Source of the DNA: Capitulum mitella
Taxonomy: Eukaryota; Arthropoda; Thecostraca; Pollicipedomorpha; Pollicipedidae
Reading direction: 5' to 3'
DNA length: 64,000 nt
Assembly (NCBI GenBank): GCA_030062745.1
Contig: CP099842.1
Location: 20,865,822-20,929,821 of the forward strand
The translations under genes were made by a program, and so were the position numbers. This document shows positions 24,957-36,130 of the stretch, one piece after another (within the stretch, counting starts at the first letter, position 1; the number at the start of each line of letters is the position of its first letter). The notes under the pieces were generated by a model, which saw only the letters and a program-made list of their open reading frames with translations, was not told the DNA's origin and ran no database searches.

Positions 24957-26126
24957 TTAACGCTAAATATGAATGTGAAACACTTTTCTGGATGCATTAT
25001 GCATTAAACAGGACAAAAAAGCAAAATGGACTTGAGGAGAGGCATGCGAAAACATTGTTCAAAATTGGTTGGCCATTATTTCTTGACATGCTTCGCCTCT
25101 GGTCATAGACAAATATCAGTGAACATTATTTATTCTAACTAATCGTCATCTCAGAAGCCAACAAAGTTCATTGAGATCAACCAAGTTACCAAGGGAAATA
25201 CATATCGCGTATCTTTACTTTGACTTATGAAACCCTCGAAATATAGAGGAAAAGAAAGATGGGCGCAAAGTACAGTTTTATGCAACTTTACATGACTACA
25301 TCGTAGACTGGATAGCAAATGGCAAGGTTTTGAAAATTAGAGAAACGAAAAGCATTTTGTCAATTCCTAAGAGATCGCCAGCATGAAAACACCAAGAGAG
25401 GATGGGGAAAATAAAAGAGAGTTACCTTTTTTCAAAGTTCAATAGTCCGCAACACCATTTTTGTAACAGGACCCACTGTTACACATCAACAGCAAATAAA
25501 ATCAACACCACGCATCTCTAACTGTAATCACCAAGCAAGGAAATCGTCATAGAAAGCATGCTGGTGATGAGCAGCGGCTTGCTGTCAAACCAAGATGGAT
25601 TTTGATTGGTCCAAACCGTCGGGAGGAAAACAGCCATCTCAAAGTAATTTAGCCAGAAACGTCACGAACGGCAAAACGCTTCAGACCTCTGCGATGACCA
25701 CGGATGCATTATGAGTTTCCGGGAATGCAAAACCCTTCCGTGAGCATATACAGCCATCCAATACTTGATAGATTTAACGATAACTTTTGGGGATTGATTA
25801 ATAAACAGAGATGAAATTACCGCACAGTCTCACCGTGGCCAATCCAGTGTTCATTTCCATCCCCTCTGATGATGGTTTTTGAGCCACAGTGAATCGCGCA
25901 ATTGCAGGCGTTCCCAACGCAGCATTCCCTGAATATGACACATGAACTTGCTCATGTACTCGCCCGGCCCACTGCCCTCAGGAGTCATATTCGATTGTCC
26001 AGAAATATAGAACTATATGTATCTCGGGTTTTGGTTTAGCCTTTCCCTCAGTGCCACCATTAGATACAAGATATTTTTTTTTATTCCGCAGGGTATTTCT
26101 GTCAAGAATTCATTCTCGTTAATTAA

Positions 26127-27334
26127 CCCTATTCCCGGCAGGAGGGGGGGGCGGAATCCGCCCCCCACGGGTTTTTTGCTTGCCAATTCCAGGCTTTTTA
26201 ACGCAGCTTCACGAAACTTGGTCACTTTTCCTAGCTATTCTTTCTACGTGCTGTGACAAAATTTCAAAATTCTACTTTGCTCAGGGGCGGAGTCAGGCAA
26301 CGTTTTTGGGAGGCACCTCACGCCATTTTTGGCCATGTTAAAGGTAAAAGGAAAATGTCTGCCAAAAACAGAGTTTTTAAGATATAACTTAAAACTTTAT
26401 ATGGATATATAGCTAAATAGCTGGGCCATGTGCACATAAAATTTTGTTCACCTGAGGTCATTTTACAAGGTCAGGTCAAGGTCAAAAGGCAAAATTTGTT
26501 TTTTGCAATAATTTCGGCGCCGTTTTTTGAAATACCAAACCCGGAATATATATGACGTAGAAGGGTGCCTTCTACTTGTGTACCAAGTTTCAGCTTGATA
26601 TCAGGTCGGGTCACGGAGCTACGACCTAAAATGTCAGTGCGCGTACCCTATATCTCAATAGCCATAAAATGAAATTTTTGAAATAGAGTGGATTCAAACG
26701 ATTGAAAACGTTTAAAGATAACATTAAATGCATAGGAGATCACTCCAAGTGACCCCAAGGTCACTGAAGGTCATTTAAGGTCAAAGGTCACAAGTTCATC
26801 TGAGAAACGTGTGACCATGACAGTTCCCCCTTTTTCATGTCCCTGGCACCGTCTATGCTAACATTTAATAAACATTGCAATGCGATTTGTACTTCTTTAG
26901 TATAACATGACTAGCAGAAGCCAAAAAGGGTGTTTGCCTCTTTTGTTCATCCAGTTGTTAAAAAACTAATCCTCCTATTTTTGAAACCCTGTGAACGCCC
27001 ATGAATTTTCTCAAAATTTCAGATTTGTGGAACCATGGTAAAAGCCCTATTCATAATCTCTCGATTCATGCCAGTTTCATCGAAATCGGTCGATAAACAA
27101 CGGAGTTATAAGAAGTCCAAAAGTACCCCCCATTTTGACATTTTTGCCCCCCTGTATCCACAAATTTCAAAATTTTGAAAATTTCTTTTTATAAAAGTGT
27201 AGTTCACGTCACGGCAAATCGATTGCCGTTTGTTGCGATGAAATCGGACAAGTAGTTCCCGAGATCTCAGGGGGGGCCGAATCCGCCCCCCCTGCCGGGA
27301 ATCGGCCATACCGTCTAGCCCTCCAGGAATAGGG
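26127..27334. mobile_element. TTAA-flanked piggyBac-type non-autonomous element, 1.21 kb
   Basis: TTAA at 26123-26126 and 27335-27338. Both ends read CCCTATTCC going inward. They are followed by a shared ATTCCCGGCAGG-(G)n-CGGA..CCGCCCCCC block, displaced by about 28 bases on the right. Assignment to piggyBac rests on TTAA plus the CCC start; Kolobok is the alternative. No transposase frame. A diverged relative is at 6458-7583. Confidence 0.8.
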
Positions 27335-27729
27335 TTAATCAGAAACAGAGGAAAGGCGGTCCATGATGCAATCCTTTATTCAACCCATTTTCCAAATAAA
27401 GGTGACTTCAACGACGGAAGTGTTTTGCAGACCTCCGAACATGCAAAAGGTTGAAGCTATGGTGTAACGTTATGTTACAATTCAAAGGGCCCCACAAAAT
27501 ATCACCAAGTTTTAGACGTCCTATTTCCATTGAATATATATTGGATTTAGCTCGCAGTGCAGCATTGTAGAGGTGCACAAAAATCTTAATGAGTTGATTT
27601 TTAGGCGGGGTAACTGGAGCAGGAAAGCCAGAAGAATATAGACTCGTCAAGATTTGGAAACCACATGTCACGGCAATCATGATGATTTCATGTGCTTCTG
27701 TAAACTGACTGTTAAATTGTACATCCGTG

Positions 27730-28004
27730 CAGGGACGTAGCCAAGGGGGGCCATGGGGGCCATGCCCCCCCCCCTGGGCCAAGTGGTCTACACCAGATAC
27801 ATGGTGATTTCGCATGAATACGTAATAGTAATCATATATATGTTGCAAAAAGCAAACATTACATGTTTTCCTATGTAATAAATATGGGATAAATTGCCAA
27901 AAATGACTGCCTTTTCTTGTAAATTTCGTCATATGCCTGTGACATATCGCAGAATTTGACATTTGCCCCCCCCCCCCCTGAGGAAAATCCTGGCTACGTG
28001 CCTG
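27730..28004. mobile_element. hAT-type MITE, 275 bp
   Basis: Begins CAGGGACGTAGCCAAGG and ends CTGGCTACGTGCCTG, whose reverse complement is CAGGCACGTAGCCAG. Flanks catccgtg (27722-27729) and aatccgtg (28005-28012) agree at seven of eight bases, fitting an 8-bp hAT duplication. The interior is colinear with 57919-58191. Long poly-C runs sit near both ends. Confidence 0.88.
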
Positions 28005-28209
28005 AATCCGTGCTTGAAGAAAGTGTCGTTCGATTGGAAAGGGATAATGCACTGATAATGTAGACAGCTCCAATACGCCGAATAAGTTTCTAATCTAAGA
28101 CCGCTTTTCTTGGACAGGTTCTTGTGAGCGGTCAACGCTATCTGAAATCCAGGCGTAATGAGATTTAAAATGAACTGCTAACCGCAAACTTAAATGTTTC
28201 AGAACTTAC

Positions 28210-28431
28210 CAACAAATGGCACCAGTCCCTCTTGCTCATATTTCTTAAGCTTTTCATTGCCGCTGCACATTTTCATTCCTGATTCCGTCTTGGAAAAGGT
28301 GCAGTTGAAGGCCTGGCTCCAAAATTCATTGAACCACACATTGCGGCAGTTTGCCTGTTTAGCCCGTTTTGTTTTGACACAATCTTCTTTTGTCAACCAC
28401 GGCCTCAGAGATTTGAAATACTTATCAAACC
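28210..28431 (-). CDS. mGluR: mGluR exon: flytrap lobe 2 with extra Cys/Lys loop
   Basis: Residues 211-283 with split codons Gly210 and Val284. The acceptor is GACAG|GG TTT. It begins FDKYFKSLRPW and later has RNVWFNEFWSQAFNC, KMCSGNEKL and YEQEGLVPFV, all standard family blocks. Between RPW and RNVWF there are 17 residues (LTKEDCVKTKRAKQANC) where mGlu2/3 have about three, adding two cysteines and several lysines. Donor GTTG|GTAAGT, phase 1. AT-rich compared with neighbouring exons. Confidence 0.97.
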
Positions 28432-28633
28432 CTGTCAAAGAAGGAAAAACCTTTTATACCACGTACAACCACGTTATATCATCTAAACACCAGTAAGGTT
28501 AACAAATTTCAGCAAATCGAAAGTCCACTGAGAGCAAGAGTGTGCAGATTTCGAATCTTAATGTAGGCAGTCGAACTTTTTTCCGACGCACGACTAATAG
28601 AGATTCCGGACAGAGACTGGACATCCGACTCAC

Positions 28634-28788
28634 CTGGCAGAAGAGTGCGTTGAGGCAGGATGGTGATGGCACCCTCTGCCACGCGTTCCTGGTTCCGCAC
28701 GGGGTGCACCTTGGCGCCCCACGAATCGCTGCCCACCCAGAGGAACTGGTCGGAGATGTTGGCTCGCAGGGCAGCCTCCAAAAGCTTC
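28634..28788 (-). CDS. mGluR: mGluR exon: ligand-binding aspartate region
   Basis: Residues 159-209 with split codons Arg158 and Gly210. The acceptor is TATTTCAG|G AAG. The product begins [20 protein letters not shown], then [20 protein letters not shown] and [11 protein letters not shown]. The VGSDSW motif carries Asp179, equivalent to mGlu1 Asp318, which binds the ligand amino group. EGAITI is another family block. Donor CCAG|GTGAGT, phase 1. Only 202 nt of intron separate it from the next exon. Confidence 0.97.
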
Positions 28789-28833
28789 CTGAAATAGAAA
28801 CAGTCCAGCTACATCCCGAGGCGGCACTGCAGC

Positions 28834-28885
28834 CCAAAGTACAAAGTACAAAGTACTTTGCACTTTGTACAAAGTACAATGTATT
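28834..28885. repeat. AAAGTAC direct/inverted repeat
   Basis: Three CAAAGTA units meet their inverse (CTTTGTAC) in a near-perfect palindrome about 50 bases long. It starts 46 bases upstream (in transcript sense) of the splice acceptor of the 28634-28788 exon. Confidence 0.85.
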
Positions 28886-28908
28886 TTGCACTTGTAGTAG
28901 AATTTTTC

Positions 28909-29103
28909 GCAGTGAAATCGAGATCATGTAAAGATATCAAGAGAATCACTATTGACAGCATAAAAGTCAGAATTACGCAATATGAGGATGACACTACAGT
29001 TTTCGTATCAGATGAAGCATCCGCGAATAGAGTAATGCAGATGATTGCTGACTTCGGACAGGTGTCTGGACCAAAGCTAAGCCAATCAAAAGGCCAATTA
29101 ATA
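28909..29103 (+). mobile_element. LINE reverse-transcriptase fragment, inactive
   Basis: A short frame reading KRITIDSIKVRITQYEDDTT, then VFVSDEASANRVMQMIADFG and QVSGPKLSQSKGQ. It matches the palm domain of non-LTR retrotransposon reverse transcriptase: I.QYADDTT.F, a helix, then F...SG.KLN.SK. The catalytic YADD reads YEDD. A stop follows directly and further stops break the continuation, so only the remnant survives. Orientation is opposite to the receptor gene. Confidence 0.85.
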
Positions 29104-29413
29104 TGACTAGTTCCCAATAAACACTGAGGAGACGCGATGGCAGAGCTAATAATACCCCCACAAAAAAAATAAAATTTAAGAATTTTGGTCAGTGCGACTA
29201 CTAATTGCACGAAAGATAACTTAGACCGTATTGTGGCAAAAACAAAAAAGCATGTTTGGAGTGCGGAATCAACGCAACTTGACTATTAAGGGGCTCGTGG
29301 CTGTTTCTCTAAAAGTCTCGTAGAGTCTCAGCTTGTGTATGTGTCATCAAGTACCTATCAGCATTCTTAAAATTTACTCAAACGCCATACAAAGTTAAAT
29401 AACAAAGTTTGTG

Positions 29414-29416
<3 letters not shown>

Positions 29417-29472
<56 letters not shown>

Positions 29473-29473
29473 T
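29417..29473. repeat. (TA)n microsatellite
   Basis: A pure TA run of more than 50 bases. Confidence 0.97.
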
Positions 29474-31048
29474 ATGTGATAGGCGTGATAGGCAGGTAAC
29501 CAGGGGTCTCTATCAAACAACTGGTACGGGATGTTTGAATGATCCCTATGCCATGAACCTTTGCGAATAATTACAAGTAGCATGGACTAGAAGAATTACG
29601 ACTTCTCTCGACTCAATATGGAGGCGTCTGTTGCAGGTAATAACATTCTACCAGCTCTCAATAACTTGACAGGTTTCTTTCGTTCATTCCAGTGATGAAA
29701 ACCATTTATACCATGTCCAGTGATCAGAACTCCAGTTCGTGATAACAGAGCATCATTTCCGACGCTATCGGAGTGGCAAAGGCCGACGATGATATCTGAC
29801 TTTCCACTGACTTCACCTTAACCTCAGCCTCCTCATAAAATTCATCACTGACTACGATTATCTAATGTTTAAACCAAGTCGCAACAAAAGCATGGCTTGA
29901 CGGCCGAAATGACATCAAACTACCACGATGACAGCGTAGACGCCAAAGGATGACACGTTATCTTTACCCGTGGGCAGGGAAGTCACCAGACTACGTGAAA
30001 AAGTCATCGAATTTATTCGAATAGGAAAGAAACGTACCACACATTCATGTTTTATTTCGTCGTTCTATCCTGATAGAGGAAGAAATGAGATAATCGTGGC
30101 GATCCCCTATTCCAAGACGTAGGTGCGAATCCAAAAACCAGGGAGTTGCTGGGCGAATGCGAGACATTGTTTCGCCCCCCCCCCCCCATTTTTCCCGGAT
30201 AAATTCGGGATGACAAGAGCCATCGGCGCCAGATCTTTCTCGTAACTTCCTGGATCAACCAACCACTTTTTGATAAAAAATAACTGAACAGGTCACCATA
30301 GGCCAGGCAATATGACATCAAAGTCCAATCGCAGACGCAGTTTTCAGATACTGTCAGAAATCCGGTATTTGTCTTTCCCTTTTTGCAATACTTCCGAGAC
30401 GCTCATGTTGCATGATACAAATTCCAATATCAGGTCGCACGGTTCATCAAAGACCTTAGGTTGGATCAATGGTGGTCATTGGTTACTTTTGCACGCTGTC
30501 AGTTTGGTGTCTTTTCTGAGACAAATCTGACCCCAGCAGCCATCTTATTGCAGACACCGAGAAATAAATTTCATGTTTCAGCTTTTAGTAAACTTCCGTA
30601 TCAGTAATATGTAAAAAGCGAAAGGTCAAAGCATGACGTGATTTTATCTTGTGACCTACATTGCCTCGAGCTGCTTTTTGCCGAAAATTGTTCGCCATAC
30701 AACGTGAATTTACTACAAGTCCAATATAGCCAATTCGGACGACCTGTGCCCTCTCATCTCTTTTCGAAGCGGTCGACAAATAATAGTGAAATTAAGGGGT
30801 TAAACCTGACTTGTGACGTCAATGATGACTTTGAAGAAAACTAATGGAGAAGACTCGGGTCGTCAGGGTGTCGGATGATCAGTTCCTGTTTGAATCATTT
30901 GCGGATACAGAGAGGAGAAAAATGAAATGAAAAGGTCAAACTGGAGGCCGGCAAATGTTAAAATCGAAAGACAGAGAGGGAGGAAAATAAAAGAAATGGC
31001 AGTTAACAGGGGTACAGGATGGAGACAGTGAAACACAGGGGGAGGAGG

Positions 31049-31050
<2 letters not shown>

Positions 31051-31081
<31 letters not shown>
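31051..31081. repeat. (GA)n microsatellite
   Basis: A pure GA run within a purine-rich region at 30900-31110. Confidence 0.95.
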
Positions 31082-31083
<2 letters not shown>

Positions 31084-33058
31084 GAGCGGGAGAGGACACA
31101 GAGTACATGACAGACTGCATGAGATCTATAGATCTTCTTCGCATCCCCGGCGCGCCTTCATCTGCTCCGAGTGCGGAAAAGATGACTGAGGTCTTCCATT
31201 GGTCCAGCCAACGGCCTATCACTGTATATAACTGCTGCAACATCACATCGCAAACTTCGTTTTATTAGTTTTCATTTTAAGCATGGTGCTCTGTAGTACA
31301 GGGAAAAGAAATTCCGTATTGAAACTTAATTCTCATTGCATAGCCGTTGAAGCTTATGACCACGTATGAGAATCCACGCTCTAATACATATTAATTTTAA
31401 ATGGCAATGTGAATTTACACGAAAACAACGAAGGACAACATTGGGTGCTTCATAGCTGTTCGGAAAAGGAGCCGAGACGCAACTTTCTGGCGACAGGAAA
31501 TAAATGCACAGATGTTTCCATTTTGGCTTGCAGAAAACTGTCGGAGTCCGTCTTAGAGACAAGCATTGATTTTCCTCAGCGTAAATTAACTCCGGCGAAC
31601 GCACAAACAAGCCGGAACCAAATGAAGTAAAACAATGCGACGTCGATCTCTCAAAAACAGAGTCCGCTCCTGCCTTAGGGGCCGGCACCATTTCCCAGGA
31701 GGCTCTGCGCAGCGCTGGACTGCCGCCGACTGTATGTCTCTCTCGGAAATTCATCTGCCGTCCAGTGTTTGACGGAGACCGAATCCACCACGGTGCACTT
31801 GACTCTATGTGTTCCTCGTTGGCTTTGTCATCAGACAAAAAAGCGCGAGAATAACATGCCAAGACGAATGCTGAGCTAGCCTGAGACGTAGTGAACGGTT
31901 TTCACTCGACGTTTCACGCGCAGGAACGTGCCACAGACAGCAAACAGATGGACTTGACTGGACAGTACTCGGATGACTGGGAGATCTGTGGGGTTTCATA
32001 CGAGACAACGGGTCCAGGAGACTCAGCGCACCACGGCAGAAGTGGTTAACGGAAACTGCGCGGGTCATCAGGTGGCATTAACTTTTTTTCATGCAGCACC
32101 TTCGGCCGGAAGCTAGCTTTCAAAACCGTGGTGAAAGTGCCTGGAAATCCGTCCATATCCGTCGGGGATGTGAAACAAAACCGTCCGTCAGCAGTGTCGG
32201 GCGTGTGCTGGGCGAAGTTCGAGGGTCTTAGTAATGAAAGCAGCCATATTCCACCGATTCGTGGCTACGCGTGCGCAGTAAATGTCCCTATGCCGACGTA
32301 AACACCATTTGAAAGCTGCTGCGATGATGCTTTTACAAAATGCTGCAATCATGTAGACCCATTCAGTGCGATAACTCGTGGCTTTGTAGAGCGTCATGAA
32401 AAGAATCATGAAAACTACTTTGTTTGCGTCCGACAAGAATGGTACCAGAGGGCGCACATGGCATGTCAAACAGACTATACAAGGCCGTGCCCAGGATATT
32501 TAGCAATATGACACTTTGTCTTTCAACGAGGTCATTTCCAGTCTCTGACAGTGGCAGAAATAAACCATTATGCAGCCTGCAAAGGCGGGCAAAACCATTA
32601 CGTTGGTTCAATACGGCATTTATTGTCGCATTTGCCTCCCACGCTCGCGTTCAGAACCAGTTACGATATATTTATCTTCGTGCTCTTTAGTCAGGGGTCC
32701 GTGGTGGCTGTATCGTGCATCCATGGATCACGGGGGCGTGGCCAGGTTGCCTGGAGCCAGGCTCCGGGGAGTCTGAACGATGGTGACTTGGGTCATCTCG
32801 TCGTCCGACTGAACTGTTACCGACAATGAATACATCACTTTTCGGATAGAGCGCCACCGCTGGCCGCTTTGTGTCGGACGGTCGGGGAAATGATAATGAT
32901 TTCGTCAGTGGATTTGAACCATATTTGTTAAAATCAATGATGCGCCTGTTTCCGGAGTCGCAATTTTCTAAAGAGGACGCGTCGTTAATACTTGAGCGCG
33001 ACGGAGAATTCTATCATGAAGTTGATTTATCTGTTCAGTCTGTGATGGGAGAGGGACG

Positions 33059-33350
33059 TTGGACGGTTCGGTCGTTGGTCGGTCAGGAGGCCGCGGGAAG
33101 CCGTGCTCTGTGCTCGACACGCGGCCCGCTGCAGGTTCGGCCGCCCCCGGAGGCGGCGTCCTCCGCCCGAACAGACCGCCCAGCCTGGAGAAAGCGTTCC
33201 GATCGCGGCGAGAACGGCGCAGCCGATCCTTCCGGGCGACGACCGACGGCGGAATTTTCGGCGCACGACCTCCCGGCAGACGGAGCAACCGCCGGCGCGG
33301 GAGCCACCTGCTGGAATACTGACGAAGGCGCACGGCCTGCGCTAGCACGG
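33059..33350. other. CpG-rich patch in intron
   Basis: About 300 bases markedly richer in G+C and CpG than the flanks, open in several frames on both strands with low-complexity Arg/Ala/Pro products. No domain was recognised. It could be a regulatory island or old GC-rich repeat. Confidence 0.4.
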
Positions 33351-35338
33351 CTGTTCGATGCTCAGTTTAAAACGCCGCTCTGCCAGCTTACGGCGGAACG
33401 TGTACGGGATCGCCAAAGGGACAAGTCATTGACTTTAAATGCAACTGTTACGATCTGTATGTGACATCAGGGCAATAGCATTCCAATTCATATATCCCAA
33501 GAGATACATTGCTGCGAAAGACACACTGCATCGCGCGCGGCATGAATGGCGGCTTCAAGCGCTTTTTGGGAGTGCCGAGACGTGAAATAAAAGAAGTATC
33601 GAGAGCATGCAGTGATGTAAATGTAGCAGGCATATCTCTAGCTCATAGCATATATGGCTAAATGAGCCATGGCGTTCATGCACTTTGATGATCATGGCGC
33701 TTTTTCCAGTTTATTAGTGGTTAGATCTGAAAGATTGGCAATATTTTTAAAGCTTCAGCTCGCAGCATTCATTTTCTAGAGTCACTGAAATTCCATCTCG
33801 ATATCCCCCGTATGCGTAGTAATACAAATGAGAAGGCTTTGTCAAAACAGTTGAATAAAGCAGCCAGTTATGACGCACCAGAGTGAGACGCACCAAGACT
33901 TACACGGAGGTCAGAGTTCACTTAAAAGGACAACCACGTGCTCACGATAATTCGTCTTGAGACAGCAACAGGAGGATATTTCATGGACTCAGACAGCCTA
34001 GCGCTACTAAGGACAGACGCTCAGCGGCCCACCGGGACATGGCTCACGCTATGTCCTGGTCCGAAGACGGCCATTGTTCGTCATCGCCACCTCCGGGCCG
34101 TGCCTTCCCCACAGGCACCCGCCAGAGGGGACGGCACTCAGGACCCGTCTGCGACCTTTTCCCTGCCAACGGCGTACAGAGTCGTCCACACAGACACCAG
34201 TCTGAGACGCAGAGGAGTGCTTTGTGACCGTCTCCCTATCAGCATTAGACAGTGTCGTCCACAGACGCCGCTCATTCAAAATCGCAAGAGGTAAAAGCGT
34301 GCTTTTCATCCCATCAGCGAACTGACATCTAATACACGGCAGTAGCTAAAAAAAATTCAGGTCAAGATGTTTGCCAGTGTGTTTGTCCAAATTTCCGAGC
34401 CTCTAGCGGCCGAACGCACCAGCCGATCGCGACACAAGTGACACCATCGGGTGTGTCGAACTCGACGAACAGAGTACGATGCAGGTTTCGATTCGTAGCG
34501 TGTAGCACGCGCCACTTCGTGCGAGCCAGACCTCTGCGGAATTCAGCACGGGTACAGGTTAAATGGCGTGTGTTGTTAACTCAAGACATGATGGCAACAT
34601 GGGCCTCACTTGCGTGTGAGTGGTTTTGTGGTCGGCATCCACGTGCGATCCACGTGGCGATCTGCAGGCACGTGTTTCGATTTGGACTCGGGGACCGCTG
34701 AGTTCCGTCTCCAGTAACCTATAGATGACTGCTGACGGCACTGCGACCCTGTGACCCATAGGCCATTTAATAGGTCATAGGCTCATAGATCATAGGTCCT
34801 ATAGGCAGCTGGAATCTCATGGGTAGGTTGATGAGCACTAGGCCTATGCGATAAAGATACCTAACGATAACGATAACCCATGTGATGGGCAGGTTGCAAT
34901 GGGTCATGTGCAGCGCGCGGGCACCTCTTGTACACTGCAATATTTCTCATGGGCCAATTGCCGGGACGCAAACGACGCGGTTTGGTGCGATGATGACTTG
35001 GAAAGGCGGATAGGCAGTTGGGGCGATCCATTTCGATGAAATCAGGCTGAAACGTGGGTGCAACTTGCACATGCAGCGCGGGTTACCCAAGATTAACATC
35101 TCTTATTCATTGCTGTAAAATTGCAACTGCTGGGATACTGAAAACTGGCGGACAGGAGCACGTGATACGTACCATTCGAAGCATGTGGCTGTTTTGCAGG
35201 CCAACAGCTTCGGCCTGGTGTGAGCGAGACGCACGTGCTGCAGTGTACTCCCTTTGCCATTCAGGTCGGGCGATGCGTGCAACCAGGCGCTTTACGCAGT
35301 TTACTAAGTGATCCCTGCCAGACAGTGCCTGCTCACTG

Positions 35339-35409
35339 GTGGTCGTGGCAGAATGCACAGTGGGTCTATCTGAGAACCAGGAAGTGAGGGTTCGAGCCCT
35401 GCCGGCCGC
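35339..35409 (+). other. tRNA-like sequence, possibly a SINE head
   Basis: 71 bases with a possible 7-bp acceptor pairing (GTGGTCG with CGGCCGC, including G-T pairs), an A-box-like TGGCAGAATGC at 35345 and a good B-box GGTTCGAGCCC at 35389. The T-loop TTCGAGC is correctly placed, with four of five stem pairs. The anticodon and D arms do not fold convincingly, so a functional tRNA is unlikely. A tRNA-derived SINE or pseudogene fits better. Confidence 0.35.
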
Positions 35410-35639
35410 GGAAAATTTCCATAGCTCATAGAGCACCGGTGTTTGCAGATTCCACTGTGCAAGTGTGTCGTTGCGTGAATGATAATATGACTCGCAAGTG
35501 TCTTTTACCTAAGCATGGGGGTAATGCCGGTAATAAGCGGGTACACATGTCTGACAGCGGTACAAAGCTTCAATTTTGACCCCAAAACAAACCGTGTAAC
35601 TCGTTGGTTTGCTTGTGGTACACAGCGGATCTGTGATTG

Positions 35640-36130
35640 TCTCCCACGCTGGCCGGCGGCCGCGGTTGGGCAATACCCGCCGGATTTTCCACCGTCCGAG
35701 CGCCGTCGGCGACGGTCGGCCAGCGCCGGCGGCCGCCGCCACAGCCGGCCCGGAGCGCCGCCGGCGGCCGGTCTGCCGACGCCGGCAGACCGCCGCGCCG
35801 CGGGGTCGCGGGGTCGCCGCGCCGACGGCGGCCGCACGGAGCGGGGCGCGCCGTCGGCGACGATGCGTCGTCTGTCGCGCGTCCCGGCCGACGGCCGGCG
35901 GCCGGCAGCTGACGGGTGACGCGATGTCGGGTGGCCAGATGTCCGCCTCGACAACAAGCCGCCGACAGATGACACCTGATCCGGCGACAGATGACGACAG
36001 ATCGACTGCCGACACGGGCGCGCCCGTCGCGCCCGTGTCGGCAGCCGAGCGCGCGCCGCCGTCCCGGCTTACGCCGAGCGTCGGCAGAGGAGATTGGGGC
36101 TTGGTGGGGCGGTCCTCGCCGCAGTAGACA
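35640..36130. other. CpG-rich island with perfect hairpin
   Basis: Nearly 500 bases of very GC-rich, CpG-dense sequence full of GCCGGCGG-type motifs. It contains a perfect 17-bp inverted repeat with a 5-base loop at 36006-36044. Long frames on both strands are by-products of stop depletion. It could be an intronic promoter or enhancer; that is inference. Confidence 0.55.

Larger units (their letters stand above)
23366..28209 (-). other. mGluR intron, 4.8 kb, mostly transposon
   Basis: A phase 1 intron. It contains two TTAA-flanked elements (23685-24956 and 26127-27334) and a hAT-type MITE (27730-28004). Between them, 24960-26120 shows nothing I can name. Confidence 0.85.

Noticed and set aside
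27408..28073. 221-codon minus frame
   Set aside because: Runs through the hAT MITE and its poly-C runs; no protein features.
32871..33464. 197-codon plus frame (FEPYLLKSMMRLFPESQF)
   Set aside because: Short protein-like start but most of it lies in a CpG-rich patch open in all frames; no family recognised.
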